Part shown: positions 49,320 to 60,399 of the stretch, in pieces | Layout: the number at the start of each line of letters is the position of its first letter | Position numbering within the stretch: the first letter of the stretch is position 1 | Assembly: GCA_963556495.2 (NCBI GenBank) | Contig: OY747704.1 | Coordinates: 285,001 to 349,000 of the forward strand | Length of the DNA stretch: 64,000 nucleotides | Direction of reading: 5' to 3' | From: Valencia hispanica | Taxonomy: Eukaryota; Chordata; Actinopteri; Cyprinodontiformes; Valenciidae | Notes under the pieces: generated by a model | Database searches by the model: none | What the model was told of the DNA's origin: nothing | What the model saw: only the letters and a program-made list of their open reading frames with translations | Translations under genes and position numbers: made by a program

Positions 49320-50075
49320 GTTTTGACAAGGACATTCGCATAAATACAGACTGTGGTAGAACCACAGTGCTGGTTTTGTTGAATCCCAGTGCAGCATTTG
49401 ACACTGTTGACCATGGTGTATTATTGGAATGACTGGGGAGCTGGGTTGGACTTTCTGGCACAGTTCTTGGCTGGTTTGAGTCTTACCTTAAGAACAGAAA
49501 CTTCTTCGTGTCAATAGGCAATTTTTCATCAAAACAAACACAAATCACATGTGGGGTGCTCCATCTTACAGCCCCTCCTATTTAGTATCTACTTGCTTCC
49601 ACTAGGCCAGATTATAACGACCAACACAATTAGCTACCATAACTATGTAGATGATACTCAGCTTTACATTACAATGTCACCAGGTAACTCTGAACCTATC
49701 CTAACCCTAAATAAATGCATCGAGCAAATCAATGGATGGATGTGTTATACCTTTCTCCAGCTGAACAGAAACAAAACTGAAGTAATTATTTTTGGACCTA
49801 AAGAGGAACAATCAAGAGTCAGCACACAGCTTAAATTATTAAAGCTAAAAAACTACTGATCAGGCCTGAAATCTAGGTTTAACAATCATACTGACCCAAG
49901 ATAGACAAGCAAAAACATTAGATGATACTCTCCATAACTTCGGCCTGACCCAGCATGTCTAACAGCCAACACAATCAAGGACACACTCTGGACTTAATTA
50001 TCAGCAAAGGTTTCAATTCAATTCAGTTTTTTAAATTAAATGTACCCAACATCTCGGTAATTGATATTGCATTAT
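49320..50075 (+). pseudogene. L2-clade fragments: RT C-part, then endonuclease C-part
   Basis: Positions 49323-49855 encode decayed [59 protein letters not shown] and [13 protein letters not shown]. Positions 49895-50075 then encode an endonuclease end (QGHTLDLIISKGFN), which should lie upstream of the RT. The order is therefore scrambled, suggesting two insertions or a rearrangement. This family differs from the one at 41-46 kb. The endonuclease part resumes after the Harbinger-like insertion. Confidence 0.8.
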
Positions 50076-51442
50076 CTGGGGTCTCATTTATAAACGTTGC
50101 GTACGCACAAAACGGGGCCTTTCAAAGCAAAAGTTGTGATTTATAAAAAACAAACTTGACCTGAAATTGTGCATACCTGTATGCCAACTCTGACCCGTGT
50201 GTATGAACATTTTGGAGACGGGGGGAATCAACGACGCAGTTGGTGAAGTGGTGAACTACAGCCAGACTGCATATTACTCCTCTCACACGTCATTTCACCT
50301 CACACCAAACATTAATTATTGATTCATGTTATTATAAACATTCAAACCAGCAATAATATCTATATTGCAGCTTGCAGTGAGATATAGCTCTTCTAAAAAC
50401 ATTTTTCAATATTAAAAGAAATGCATAACATTTATTTTAAAAACCTTAAACTCAGATAAAAGCCGGGACTGTGTGCCAATTAATAAATTGAATCATCTGT
50501 ACCATATATCATTGATTCAGTCAGAACCCGACCACTGTTAGGTGCGCAACGGGCACCGGCAGCACTGGTGCTGGGGGCAGGCGGACGCTGGGCAACCTCA
50601 TCTTCCTCAGCCTCCTCATCCTCGCCATCTACAGACTGTGGAAGAGCTGAAAAGACATGGCATATTAGTCTGTCTCCTTAAAACATGCTGAAATTTGTTA
50701 ATGTAGCCACATAATAAAATATAGACAAAAGGTGCATTACCGGGTTTATTTAACATTTCTGCCAGGTCGGTGTCGCCCTCCTTCTCTGACACAAGACTGT
50801 ACACGCTTGTTCTTCCCAGGATATTTGCCATCTTCCTGTCCAGTGGTGTGAGCTCGGGTGTACCCTTGCCCCCTCCAGTTGCAGACCCACTCTGGCGGTG
50901 GGAGGCAAGTTTTATTTTGGCCTCCACTTTGAGGTCCGACCACTTTTTTTTATTTCGTGGACCGTCCTGTCAGTTGCACTGTGACAGTCTGCACTGACTG
51001 TCTGCACTGCAGACGCCAGATGCTGCCACTTGCAGTTCTTTCTTTTATTTGTGACACCGCTGCTGTGTCCACCAAATAAAATATCTCTTAGCTTCCACTT
51101 CACCCACTAGCACTCCAATTTCCATCTCTGTGAAGTTTCTCTTCTTGGTTTTTTGTTTTGTTGCCATATTTCCCCCTTCCTCATATGCATCAATATTCAT
51201 GTCCTGCTTTGCATTGACCTTTTGTAGCCGGGTTTGGGTGTGTTCAGGGCGGGATATGAGCCAAATTCACGTGGGCAAACTTCCAGGAAGAGTGTGATTT
51301 ATAAAGGTGAAAGTGCTTACACCTGTGCGTAGGCATGGTTTTATAAATCAGAAATCTTTTTGGCGTACGCAAACTTTTTGTTTTGGTCGTACGTACAATT
51401 TTAGTAGGGATTCTACGCAATGTTTTATAAATAAGACCCCTG
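50076..51442 (+). mobile_element. PIF/Harbinger-like element with TIRs and CTG target duplication
   Basis: The termini gggtctcatttataaacgtt at 50079 and, inverted, gggtcttatttataaaacat ending at 51439 form imperfect TIRs. CTG flanks both sides (50076-50078 and 51440-51442), a 3-bp duplication compatible with PIF/Harbinger. The element is 1361 bp long, carries a relic of the Myb-like second gene on the minus strand and has no recognisable DDE transposase. It is thus non-autonomous. It interrupts an L2-clade relic. A right-end fragment of the same family is at 18690-18902. Confidence 0.8.
50616..51167 (-). pseudogene. Harbinger Myb/SANT-like accessory protein, broken
   Basis: From ATG at 51167-51165 the minus strand encodes a basic start (MATKQKTKKRNFTEMEI) and a Myb/SANT-like segment. 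A frameshift then occurs near 51085, after which the continuing segment (KNCKWQHLASAVQTVSAD, then TDRTVHEIKK) lies in another frame. A second break leads to EAKIKLASHRQSGSATGGGK and TPLDRKMANILG at 50616-50927. Harbinger transposons usually encode such a Myb-like protein next to the transposase, which it helps to bring to DNA. At least two frame breaks make this copy non-functional. Confidence 0.7.
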
Positions 51443-52458
51443 GCCATTTCTCTGTTTTCTTTGGAAGTACCATCTCTGCTAAATTATCCAGCCACAGTAA
51501 TACCACTATAAAAAAGCGTTTTCTATGGGTCAGCTCAGTTGAAACTTTTAAACGTATTAACCCTCCCACCACACCCCCCTCATCTCCCAACTCGAACTCA
51601 GTAAACAAGCTGGTAGATAATTTCCTTGCGTAAATCTCAGCCATCACTGATTCCATTGCTCCAACTAAAGTGAAAGTAGTCTCAGGTAGAAAGAAGCCTC
51701 TGTGGACTAGTGATCCACTGGTAAGTAGTGAAAAAAGGGAATGTTGACGAGCTGAGAGAAAATGGCTGGACACTCGAATCCAGGTTCTCTGTGAGATCTA
51801 CAAAGACAGACTGGATAGATATCATCTAACTATAAAAGATGCAAGGGAATCTTTCTATTATGAAATCAATAACAGAAACATTAATAACGAGCAGACTTTA
51901 TTTGCAACAGTGGAAAGACTAACTAATCCTTTAGTGACAGTAGCCCCTGAACTAAATTCTACCAGGGCCTGCAATGACTTTGCCAGCTTTTTCACTGAAA
52001 AGATTATAACAATTAGATTGTCAATCTGTACCTCAATACCGAGCCCACTACCAAATGCCATCCCAAATCAACACCAATGTGGAGAAAATGTCTGAATTCC
52101 ACGAATTAAACCAAATAAAAAAACCCTGGTCTGATCTGGTTCAAATTGTTAACTCATCCCTGCTATCAGGTGTCTTCCCCCATGCTTTGAAGACAGCAGT
52201 TATTAAACCGCTACTAAAGAAGAAGAATCTGGACAACATGTTAATGCATAACTACAGGCCAATCTCAAACCTTACATTCCTCAGTAAGATCATTGAAAAA
52301 GCTGTGTTTCACCAATTAAATGGCTTCCTAACAATGACAAACCGTTTTGATGTTTTTCAGTCTGGTTTCCGTGCTCACCACAGCACTGAGACTGCCCTCA
52401 TCAAAAATATTCAAAGACATCCGCATAAATACAGACTGTGGAAGAACCACAGCTGCTG
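51443..52458 (+). pseudogene. L2-clade fragment: linker and RT N-terminal part
   Basis: A partly open frame encodes APTKVKVVSGRKKPLWTSDP, ERKWLDTRIQVL and KDARESFYYEINNRN, followed by 52055-52459 with [34 protein letters not shown] and [17 protein letters not shown]. It stops in CGRTT, exactly the motif where the fragment at 49323 starts. The two pieces are complementary parts of one family, but in the wrong order. An inverted-repeat element follows directly. Confidence 0.8.
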
Positions 52459-53201
52459 ACGCCTGATTCACATCGGGCGCAGAACGGATGTGGCCCGGTG
52501 TGCACACGGCAACCGGACAGACTGCAATTCACACCCACTGCGGTTTGTGTGTGGAACATCTCTGGAGGTTTGCTCCAGCGAGAGCACCATATCTCATCTG
52601 TTCACGCGATAACTATGTAAACAGAGAGTGTACTGTAGCAATGAATGTTTCACAATTGTTTGGAAAACATCGACAATAATGATTAGGAATGTGACAAAAC
52701 AGATACAGTTGTTTGAATATAACCTTGTAAAAATAACGTATACTATCATCAACTGCATGGAAGCTTGCTTCCGTAGAACTAATATCTCTGATGGCTGTGG
52801 CTACAATCGTAGTTTGCTTTCACTAGTGTGAATGTGAGTTAATGAATAATGAAATTTTGAAGCGCTTTGAGCTGTATAAAAACAATCTATTATTATTATT
52901 ATTACTCTAAAAAGCTGGGGAAAAACAGGCAACACCGGTTTAATTTTGAAGTATATTGGATTAACTTGGCCTGGTCCTATCTCATCTGTCTGGCTCATGT
53001 CATTTCTTTAACTTAATCAAAAAACACATCCGGTGTCCAGAAAAAATAGACTTGATCCGGAAAGTTAATGGAGCTCTGCATGCGCCCCGGACCGCACCGC
53101 GTCTTTTCTGAATGCTCTGATTGTACTCCATGTTTTTTTCGTCTATGAGCCAGGCATACAGACTGGGCCGCTGCTATTCTGCGCCTGGTGTGAATCGGGT
53201 A
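52459..53201. mobile_element. Inverted-repeat element, ~740 bp
   Basis: The left end cctgattcacatcgggcgca and the inverse of the right end, cccgattcacaccaggcgca, continue for about 35 bp with mismatches (cagaa, ggccc). L2-clade sequence flanks both sides. No protein is encoded. The TSD is unclear and the superfamily is not assigned. Confidence 0.6.
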
Positions 53202-53203
53202 AA

Positions 53204-53465
53204 TTACTGAGCTGCTTTAAATCAAAATTTAAAACTTTTAGAGCTGCCTTTGAGTAAACAATCTCATATGCATCATTTGTGTTCATGCTTTATTGCTGTT
53301 ATTCATGCTTTGTTGTGTATCATGTGTTGTGTGTGTTTCACGCTAAATTGGTGCTTTTAATTTCCAATGTTATATTCTATGTTTTTCTTTATCACCAAAT
53401 CATGTAAAGCACCTTGAATTACTCTGTTGTTGAAAGTGTGCTATACAAATAAAAATGCCTTGCCT
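53204..53465 (+). repeat. L2-clade 3' end
   Basis: It starts with coding remnants around gctgctttaaatcaaaattt and ends with catgtaaagcaccttgaatt and gtgctatacaaataaaaatg, a typical L2-type 3' end. Confidence 0.65.
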
Positions 53466-54737
53466 AGCAAAAGCAATAATATAATGCCGAGAAAACTCCC
53501 CTCTCCCAAATTGTCGTTAATAGGGCTATGATAAGCAGAAGACTTCCACCAACTCAAGCTTGTAAGCATACATTTTTCAAATCTAAACAGACAAAAGGGG
53601 ATCTTAAAGTATTAAAAAAGCATTGAATTCAGTAGAGTCACATTTAAGGCCTTAAAGCATTACATTTCAGAAAAAAGGCATTATTTTTTTAAATTATAGT
53701 CTCAAATTCGATATTTTATCAAATAATTAAACAATTTGTCATATGTAAGCGTTTAGATTTGGTATTTATAAATCCAACATTAATGCGAAGTGCACATTAC
53801 GACACTGCACTTGTTGCTATGGTTCCCCGCCAATATATGCAACAGCCCCTTTCCAGAACTGCACCTGCAGTAGCACAGGCAGTAGGAAATGCTTCCTCTC
53901 CTCTAATTACTACAACACATAGTACTCCGCAGTGGCTGCGAAATATGACTGGGTCGGACCCAGTGGCGTCACCTGGCCTGGGCATTCCCGGCTCTAGCCC
54001 TGAAAATTTTTTCTCAAGGCCGAATGTTTTTTTGTCACCCCAGAGGAAAAAGTTTACATTAACTGAGCCGCCCTATGACAATAAGGAAGATGGTAGTTTT
54101 GTAATTTCCTGGCTTCTGTGAATGCAACAGAGGCACGATGGTATGACCGATCAGAGAGGAGTTGTGCGGGGAATCTGTGTCTTATTGGCTGACAGCCCGG
54201 TGTTTAATATAACCTCTAGAGCGGTCCTGAGAGAAAATGCATATCAGACAATTTTTGACAGAAATAAGAGGGACACTTCTTAAGTTGTGGCGCCTGGCAG
54301 TGGGCGGCAAAAATCTGGGCCAACACATAAAACAGGTAAAAATACAATTTATATACTTTATGTCTTCAGATTATATGAACATTAGGCAGATTTACAGCAG
54401 TGTTTGTGAAAACACGTCATTCGGACATTACCAATGCAAGTTAAAATTTTCTTCGCCACGCACTCCACAGCTGTTCACAATTTCTACTGCATGCGCTCTA
54501 GATCTGCTCCGCTCCAGTCTGCAGCCCAGAGGTGGTCAAAGAAGTATGCGCGGGAATTGCGATATCTCGCGATAAAAGCTACTAATAAATGGGGAATCGG
54601 AACAAAATTCTTGATTTCCTGGAAGACGAACATAAAAGAACAGTTATTCTATGTTATTCCGTGTCAAGATATTTTGGACAACATATAAACCTGTGTATAT
54701 TTATACATGTATAAACATACACGGGTTTATATTAATA
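53466..54737. other. Unassigned region; frame at 53759-54121 not recognised
   Basis: The 120-codon frame at 53759-54121 has no motif that I know. A segment around 54470 (cacgcactccacagc, tgcatgcgctct) is the approximate inverse of 56525-56560, so the Tc1 element between them sits inside an older inverted or palindromic repeat. No gene is called. Confidence 0.35.
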
Positions 54738-54973
54738 TACAGTGCTCAACATAAATGAGTACACCCCCTTTAGAAAGTGCAAATTCAATTAGTAGCTCAA
54801 TGAACAAAAGAACAATTTCCAAACTTTTCACATGGCTGAGTTTTATTGAACACTTATTTAACTCCATAACATGAAATTAAGGTTAATAATCTAACTTAGA
54901 TCACAAAATATTCAGTTTTACTCAAATTGGTTGAAGCAAAAATTAATACACCCTGCAACAAAAACTACTAAAT

Positions 54974-55597
54974 CTAGTATTTTGTATGAGCACCGTGATT
55001 TTTAAGGACAGCACCAAGTCTTCTAGGCATGGAATGAACAAGTTGTCGACATATTGCAACATCTATCTTTTTCCATTCTTCAAGAATAACCTCTTTTAGA
55101 GCCTGGATGCCAGATTGTCTCTTTAGAATTCCCCACAGGTGTTCGATTGGGTTCAGATCAGGAGACATACTTGGCCATTCAATCACCTTCAACCTGTTCT
55201 TCTTCAGAAATGCAACAGTAGCTTTAGATGTGTGTTTTGGATGATTGTCGTGTTGGAAAAGTGCACGACGACCAAGTGCACGGAATGATGGCAGCATCTT
55301 CTCCTTCAGTATAGAGCAGTACATTGTTGAGTTCATGATAACATCAATGAAATGCAGCTCCCCAACACCAGCAGCACTCATGCAGCCCCACATAAGGACA
55401 CTGCTACCACCATGTTTCACTATAGGCACCATGCATTTTTCTTTGAAATCCTCACCTTTACGATGCCATACAGTTTTTAAACCATTAGTTCCAAAAACAG
55501 TGATCTTTGTCTGATCACTCCAGAGTATAGAGTCCCAGTAGTCTTCATCTTTTTCAGCATGGGCCCTAGCAAATTCTAGGCGTGCTTTTTTGTGCAT
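54974..55597 (-). pseudogene. Tc1-like transposase, catalytic DDE half
   Basis: The 207-codon frame continues the protein after the frameshift. It contains WDSILWSDQTKITVFG (first aspartate), KHGGSSVLMWGCMSAAG, FQHDNHPKHTSKA (second aspartate) and [15 protein letters not shown] (glutamate), so the DDE triad is complete. The C-terminus, with MPRRLGAVLKNHG, is of normal length. In this copy the protein cannot be made as one piece because of the frameshift. Confidence 0.92.
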
Positions 55598-55602
55598 GGG
55601 CT

Positions 55603-55968
55603 TTAGGAGAGGCTTCTTCGTGGACGATACCCATGCATGCCATTCCTCTGCAGTGTGCGTCGTATGGTGTCACGTGAAACAGTCACTCCAGTTTGGCTTT
55701 CTACTGCTTTAGCTAACTGCAGTGAACTTGCATGGCGACTTTCTTCAACCCTTCTCATCAGAAGACGCTCCTGTCGAGATGTTAACTTCCGTGGACAGCC
55801 TGGACGTCTCTGTAAGATGGTTGTACTTCCATCTTTCTTAAATTTTTGGATCACTTTTGCTACAGTATTTTGACTGATATGTAAAGCTTTGCCAAGCTTC
55901 TTGTAGCCCTCACCTTTTTTGTGTAAAGAAATTATTTCCTTTTTCAGATTTTGACATTTCTCTTCCAT
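55603..55968 (-). pseudogene. Tc1-like transposase, N-terminal DNA-binding half
   Basis: The frame starts at the ATG at 55968 and encodes paired-like helix-turn-helix segments (KKGEGYKKLGKALHISQNTV and KVIQKFKKDGSTT), the GRPR-like PGCPRKLT motif and the second DNA-binding half ending GYRPRRSLS. A single-nucleotide deletion near 55605-55615, in the codons just after the PRR motif, shifts the frame. The catalytic half continues in another frame at 54974-55597. Confidence 0.9.
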
Positions 55969-56362
55969 GGGGAGCCATTGCTGACAACATGAAATGGGAT
56001 GGGCTTTTCTTTGTTAAGTAATGCCCTTTTATAGTCACCTGTCTGCTGGACACCTCTTAAATGAATCATTAGACTCACCTGTGGTTGAATGCCTGTTAAT
56101 TAGAATTTGGTAGTCTTAATTGTGGCTTTTTTCCTAAGACTATAATTGGGGTGTACTCTTTTGCAACATGGGCTTGAATGAATTTGTTAGGAAAATCACT
56201 TTTTTGTGTGTGCAAATTAACAAATCTTGTTTGCAATCAATGGCCCACATTTGTGGGAGTATTTTGTAGTATAGTATCTCATAGAAAATGTTGATTCTGA
56301 AAGGAAACTAAAGGTTTTCTGACAAATGTAGTTGGGTGTACTCATTTATGCTGAGCACTGTA

Positions 56363-57180
56363 GCTATCCATACAAAACATTTCTAGTCCGTCTTTAATTA
56401 TTGATTTTGAAAAACACCCGCAAATGTGCTTGTTCTATATCCTGTTTTTCCCGGAAGGCGAAACGGCGGCTGGCGCCACTCAGCGGGGCGGGGAAACGCT
56501 CTCATTGACTACAATGGGAGCGATTTTGCTGCGGAGTGCGTGGCGGAGCGCATGCAGTGGAAATTGGGGGTTAAAATCACTGACTAATCAATAACTGATT
56601 TAACGTTTTGACCAATGATTGTCTGGGAGGAAACAAATCAGAGTATACTACTAGAATAAACTATAGACTACAGCACTGATTAAATCAACAGTTTTACTTT
56701 TGTTCTGAGTGCAAAGACTGCTGTCTTGACTGGGATTGAGCTGCCTTGGCAGAGGTCTGCGCTCTGAGTGCTTTTCTAGTTAAAACTTTATAATTGAGCC
56801 AATTTTCCACAAAAATGACACTTGAATGCTAATCATGTTGCAAAGGTCAGTTCCTTTTTTGATGACCTTCTGCGTAGGTTCCCCCAGATTCTCAGGTCCA
56901 AGAAACGCCCCTGGTCGAACCTATGCCTGGTAACGATCATGAGGCTTTGTGTCGGATCTGCCACAAACTTTTAAGCTGGGGATAATTATGGGACTGACTG
57001 CATTGGAGTCCCACATGCGAAGCTAAAAACATGTTGCTAGCTTAAATTCTAGTCAACTTCATGCGCCATTCACACATTATTGTGGGAGGCAATCACCAAA
57101 TTTTTTCTCAAGCAACGGCATTGTGTACTGTCGCCACTACCACAGCGACTGCTATGACTAGCCACGGGATTGGCAATGGA
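56363..57180. other. No gene recognised
   Basis: A GC-rich patch near 56455-56575 partly mirrors 54450-54540. The rest has no recognisable content up to the coding remnant below. Confidence 0.35.
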
Positions 57181-57430
57181 CTTTTAAATACAACCACAAA
57201 CTTGCAAACAGGGACCTGTGGATTGACACCAACTGTACGGTCAGAAGTTGTTTGGGTTTTAAAAACAGTTTCTGATCACCAATCCTAAACGTCTAATGAA
57301 GATATTAGGGAGATATTCAAAACCATGTTCATAGATTCTCAAATTGTATCTGTTTTCACGTGTGGTAAAAACAAGACCGCCTCCATTACCAAACTTGGAC
57401 TTGCATTATTTATTGCAAATGCGCAAATAA
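57181..57430 (+). pseudogene. Transposon-derived coding remnant
   Basis: In one frame, with a single TAA at 57286-57288, it reads LTPTVRSEVVWVLKTVSDHQ, then SNEDIREIFKTMFIDSQIV and FTCGKNKTASITKLGLA. This resembles the N-terminal part of hAT/zinc-finger-type transposon proteins common in fish (the pattern E-V-W-L-K-T-V, N-E-D-I, F-K-M-F-D-S, G-K-T). The remainder of the protein is missing. The assignment is from recalled patterns. Confidence 0.4.
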
Positions 57431-57526
57431 AGGATTTAAAGGATTTTAAATTGAAATGGATTTTAATTTAACCAAAAAAAAGAAAAAAAATTATTTTGTG
57501 AGTGTAGATATGCATATTTCTGGCCA

Positions 57527-57690
57527 TCCATCCATTTTCTTCCACTTATCCGGGGTCGGGTCGCGGGGGCAGCAGCTTAAGCAAAGAGACCCAGACTTCC
57601 CTCTCCCCAGCCACTTGTTCCAGCTCCTCGGGAGGAACCCTAAGGCGTTCCCAGGCCAGCTGAGAAACACTGGCCACAAACCCAACATTA
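57527..57690 (-). repeat. Rex3 3' end, truncated copy
   Basis: It matches 24571-24720: the ccatccatcc tail, cttatccggggtcgggtcgc, ccagctcctcgggagga and ggcgttcccaggccagc. It is only about 160 bp long, a typical 5'-truncated insertion. Confidence 0.9.
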
Positions 57691-58051
57691 CATTTTACTG
57701 AATAGGCATTAAAAAGGTATTAAATTTCACTACTTCAAACGTGGAGCTACCCTGAATGAGCAGGCGCATCTTTTTGCAAAAGAGAACACCAGGCATTCAT
57801 CTCTGTGGATTCTTTTGGAAAAATTAATTATTTCCACATCAGCATCCACGCTGTCATTATGTCAATGTCTGCTTCTCCTTTCCACAGATCATCTAGGTTT
57901 TGGAAGCTGAAAAATACAATTTTCACCATACCTGTTTTTTGTTTTTTTTAAATCAAACTTTCAGATGTTTGCTCTTAGTGGCTTTCCTTAGCCTGACAAG
58001 GTTTTCGTTAACATCATGTCATGTTAACAAATTCTGCTTTTGTTTGTTTAG
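57691..58051. other. No gene recognised
   Basis: AT-rich sequence ending in a pyrimidine-rich tract and a splice-acceptor-like tttgtttgtttagcag at 58039-58054. Nothing else is seen. Confidence 0.35.
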
Positions 58052-59580
58052 CAGCTGTTTGGCGGAGAGGAGATTGGCTGAATCTGCAGCAGCTGAACAG
58101 AACCAACCTCCCTGAAGACCTCCTGGACCCATGACCTTAATGCTGCGTCTTTACAATCTGTCCCTTGCCACTTGGTATTAAATGCATGTGTATTTCAGAT
58201 AGGCCTTTGTGACCAAGTTAGACATTTGAAGAAATGTTGTAGCAATATTTGACTTCTGTCCCCTGTTTTGTATTTTAATGCTCACTCAAATGTTTTTGTT
58301 AAACTGACTACAAATATAATTATAGAAAATGTTAACCAGCCTTTTTATGCTGGACTAATGCAGCTGTTTGGAAGTTAGTATTTGAGCAGACATAGCCTTT
58401 TTTCCTTTTGGAATGGTAAAGACACCAAACAGGGTAACTTATTTTGTATCAACATTTTCCAGAGCTCACCTGTAATGTAGAAGATAATTTTACCTAAACT
58501 GATAATTCATAATAATTCAGGGACTCAATGGTTATTGGTGGTATTACCTCAAAATTTGTTGTATCTTTTTCCCCCCCAGCTTTCCCAAGGGCGATTGGTA
58601 ATTTTGCACCTTTTTCTGTACCGTATCTGCCTGTTTTCCAAATGTAGGTGTGAACCTTTTGTTTAAAGCTCTCTAGAGTCTAGTGGCCAATTTTCATTCC
58701 TGTTAATATTTCATTTGTAGGAATTGATTAAACTGTATTATACTGTAAGTGCTGTGAATTTGTGCTATGTTTAATATTTGACTACTGTTTATTTTTATTA
58801 TTAATATATACATATACTTGCCTTTGACAGAAGTATTGAAAGTGCTCTTGTTAGTTCACAGTGCCCAGAATGGCTTTGAATGTTCCTTCCGAGAATAAAG
58901 GGCCGGTCACACCAGAATTAGAACACACTTTAAAAGATCTGAGTGGCGGGATTGGGATTAGCATTAATTATAAAAGTACACACTTTTCAAAATAAGGTTG
59001 ATATTTTGGTGTTACTGGGCCCAAACAGAAAAACAATGTTGGATTTTTTTTAAGAGATGCTCCAAAAATTTATTAAATGCATCTAAACTAAGAATTCTTT
59101 TTTTATTTTTTTACACATGTCCAGTCTGGCATTGTGGCTTTCAGAATTTATGTCTGAGTGTCAAGTAGAAGCCCAACAGATTTATTTTCACAAGTGGAGC
59201 ATTACAGCTAAGAACTAACCAAAATCGCTACCCATTCAATCAATAATGAACTTTTTGAATGCTTTGGTGCATAAATAATAAAGTAATTCTTTCATTTTCT
59301 GTTCTGTCAAAACCACTACCTCTATCAAGGAACCTAAAGCACATAGTTTATCTCTTGAGTTATAGAAATTAAAGAAAATCAAGTCAGTTCAAACCAGAAA
59401 AAGCCTGATCAGTGCATCTCTACTAAAATATAATGTTAGGTTTCATTCGCCTCAGATGTCCTTTAAAGATGAAGCATCCTGAATCAGCTACATGTACAGG
59501 TATACAGATTTGATTGTGTAGCTTATTGTGAATCAGGTGGAAATCTTGATTTCTTCTTCAAATAAAGTTTTTGTTGTGTT
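58052..59580 (+). other. golga7: Candidate golga7 3'-UTR terminal exon
   Basis: The stretch begins after a good acceptor (tttgtttgtttagcag) and has low-complexity, T-rich, mostly unique sequence typical of a vertebrate 3' UTR. Polyadenylation signals aataaa lie at 58894-58899 and 59561-59566, the second followed by a GT/T-rich region. golga7 has a strong unused donor 13 nt after its stop (36088), which would need such an exon. If so, the UTR intron is about 22 kb. There is no direct evidence for the junction. A dispersed repeat at 59113-59210 lies inside, which favours the first poly(A) site. Confidence 0.35.
59113..59210. repeat. Dispersed repeat, copy 2 (pair with 3484-3585)
   Basis: It shares aagtagaagcccaacagatt, a ttt-cacaag-ggagc block and the preceding tctggca-tgtgg-t section with the first copy. 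Confidence 0.7.
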
Positions 59581-60290
59581 TAGATTGTCTTAAAAAATTT
59601 GTTGAGCCCACTAATTGCCCTTTTCTGTTTTTGTTTTTTTTGCCAAATGAAATTCAAGTGTATTGATAATTATAAAATATGCTAATAAATCATGTAAATA
59701 TGTGATGGTGTGCTTCACTTAGTTTTCTTAAGTCCTGTTTAAAAAATTGGGTTTTTTACTTTGTCCCTTTAGGAGTAGAGTTAGGGTTAATTCAGATTAA
59801 TTGTTACTAAGCTTAAACTAAGGAACAAAGGATCTGTGTAGATCCAGCCTTGAGAGTTGTAATCATATTTTATATCTTAATAGCGTTGCCAGATGCCAGA
59901 GGGAATTCAGCACCTGATAATAGCGATAGTCAACTCAGCAATAATAGATAATAGTCTGGCATACTAAGGATGCAGCAATTGTTCTTGATGTAGGAGAATT
60001 ATAAAACAAGATCTCTGTGACGACATTTGGCGTTGTCACTCTTGTGAGGACAATAACACGACTGTCACATAGTTTAATGATTGCTGAACAAAAGTGCATG
60101 AAATTCCATGCATGTTTTGTTTCACTTAAGGACATTTGGCAGTTTGAGTATGCATACATACCTTCTCTCCCCATTAAAAACTTGGAACATCTAATAGGGC
60201 AGCTGTGATTGTTACATAAATACAGTGGGGGAAAAAAATTATTTGGCAGCCACTGCACGGCAGCAGCAACTTCGGGAGCGAATTTCCAAT
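59581..60290. other. Intergenic sequence with a Tc1-type end motif
   Basis: No gene is seen. tacagtgggggaaaaaaatt at 60223-60243 resembles the terminus of a Tc1-like MITE. No partner end is found nearby. Confidence 0.35.
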
Positions 60291-60399
60291 TTAAATGTAA
60301 GTCAAGTAATTGTAGCTATCGGAAAATGTTTTTTAGATCCGAAGCTGGCCTGCTAGCAACTTCGGTGGCTAGCAGGCACTAACTTGCTTACACATTTGA

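Larger units (their letters stand above)
54740..56360 (-). mobile_element. Almost intact Tc1-like transposon with IR/DR termini
   Basis: The ends cagtgctcaacataaatgag (54740) and its near-perfect inverse ending at 56360 are each flanked by TA, giving a 1621-bp element. A second partial copy of the end motif lies about 210 nt inside each terminus: atacaccctgcaac near 54948 and ggggtgtactcttttgcaac near 56149. This is the IR/DR layout known from Sleeping Beauty-like transposons. The transposase is on the minus strand with a single frameshift, so the copy looks young. Confidence 0.92.

Noticed and set aside
53759..54121. 120-codon open frame
   Set aside because: No recognisable motif, no splice or promoter context; likely chance or an unknown repeat.
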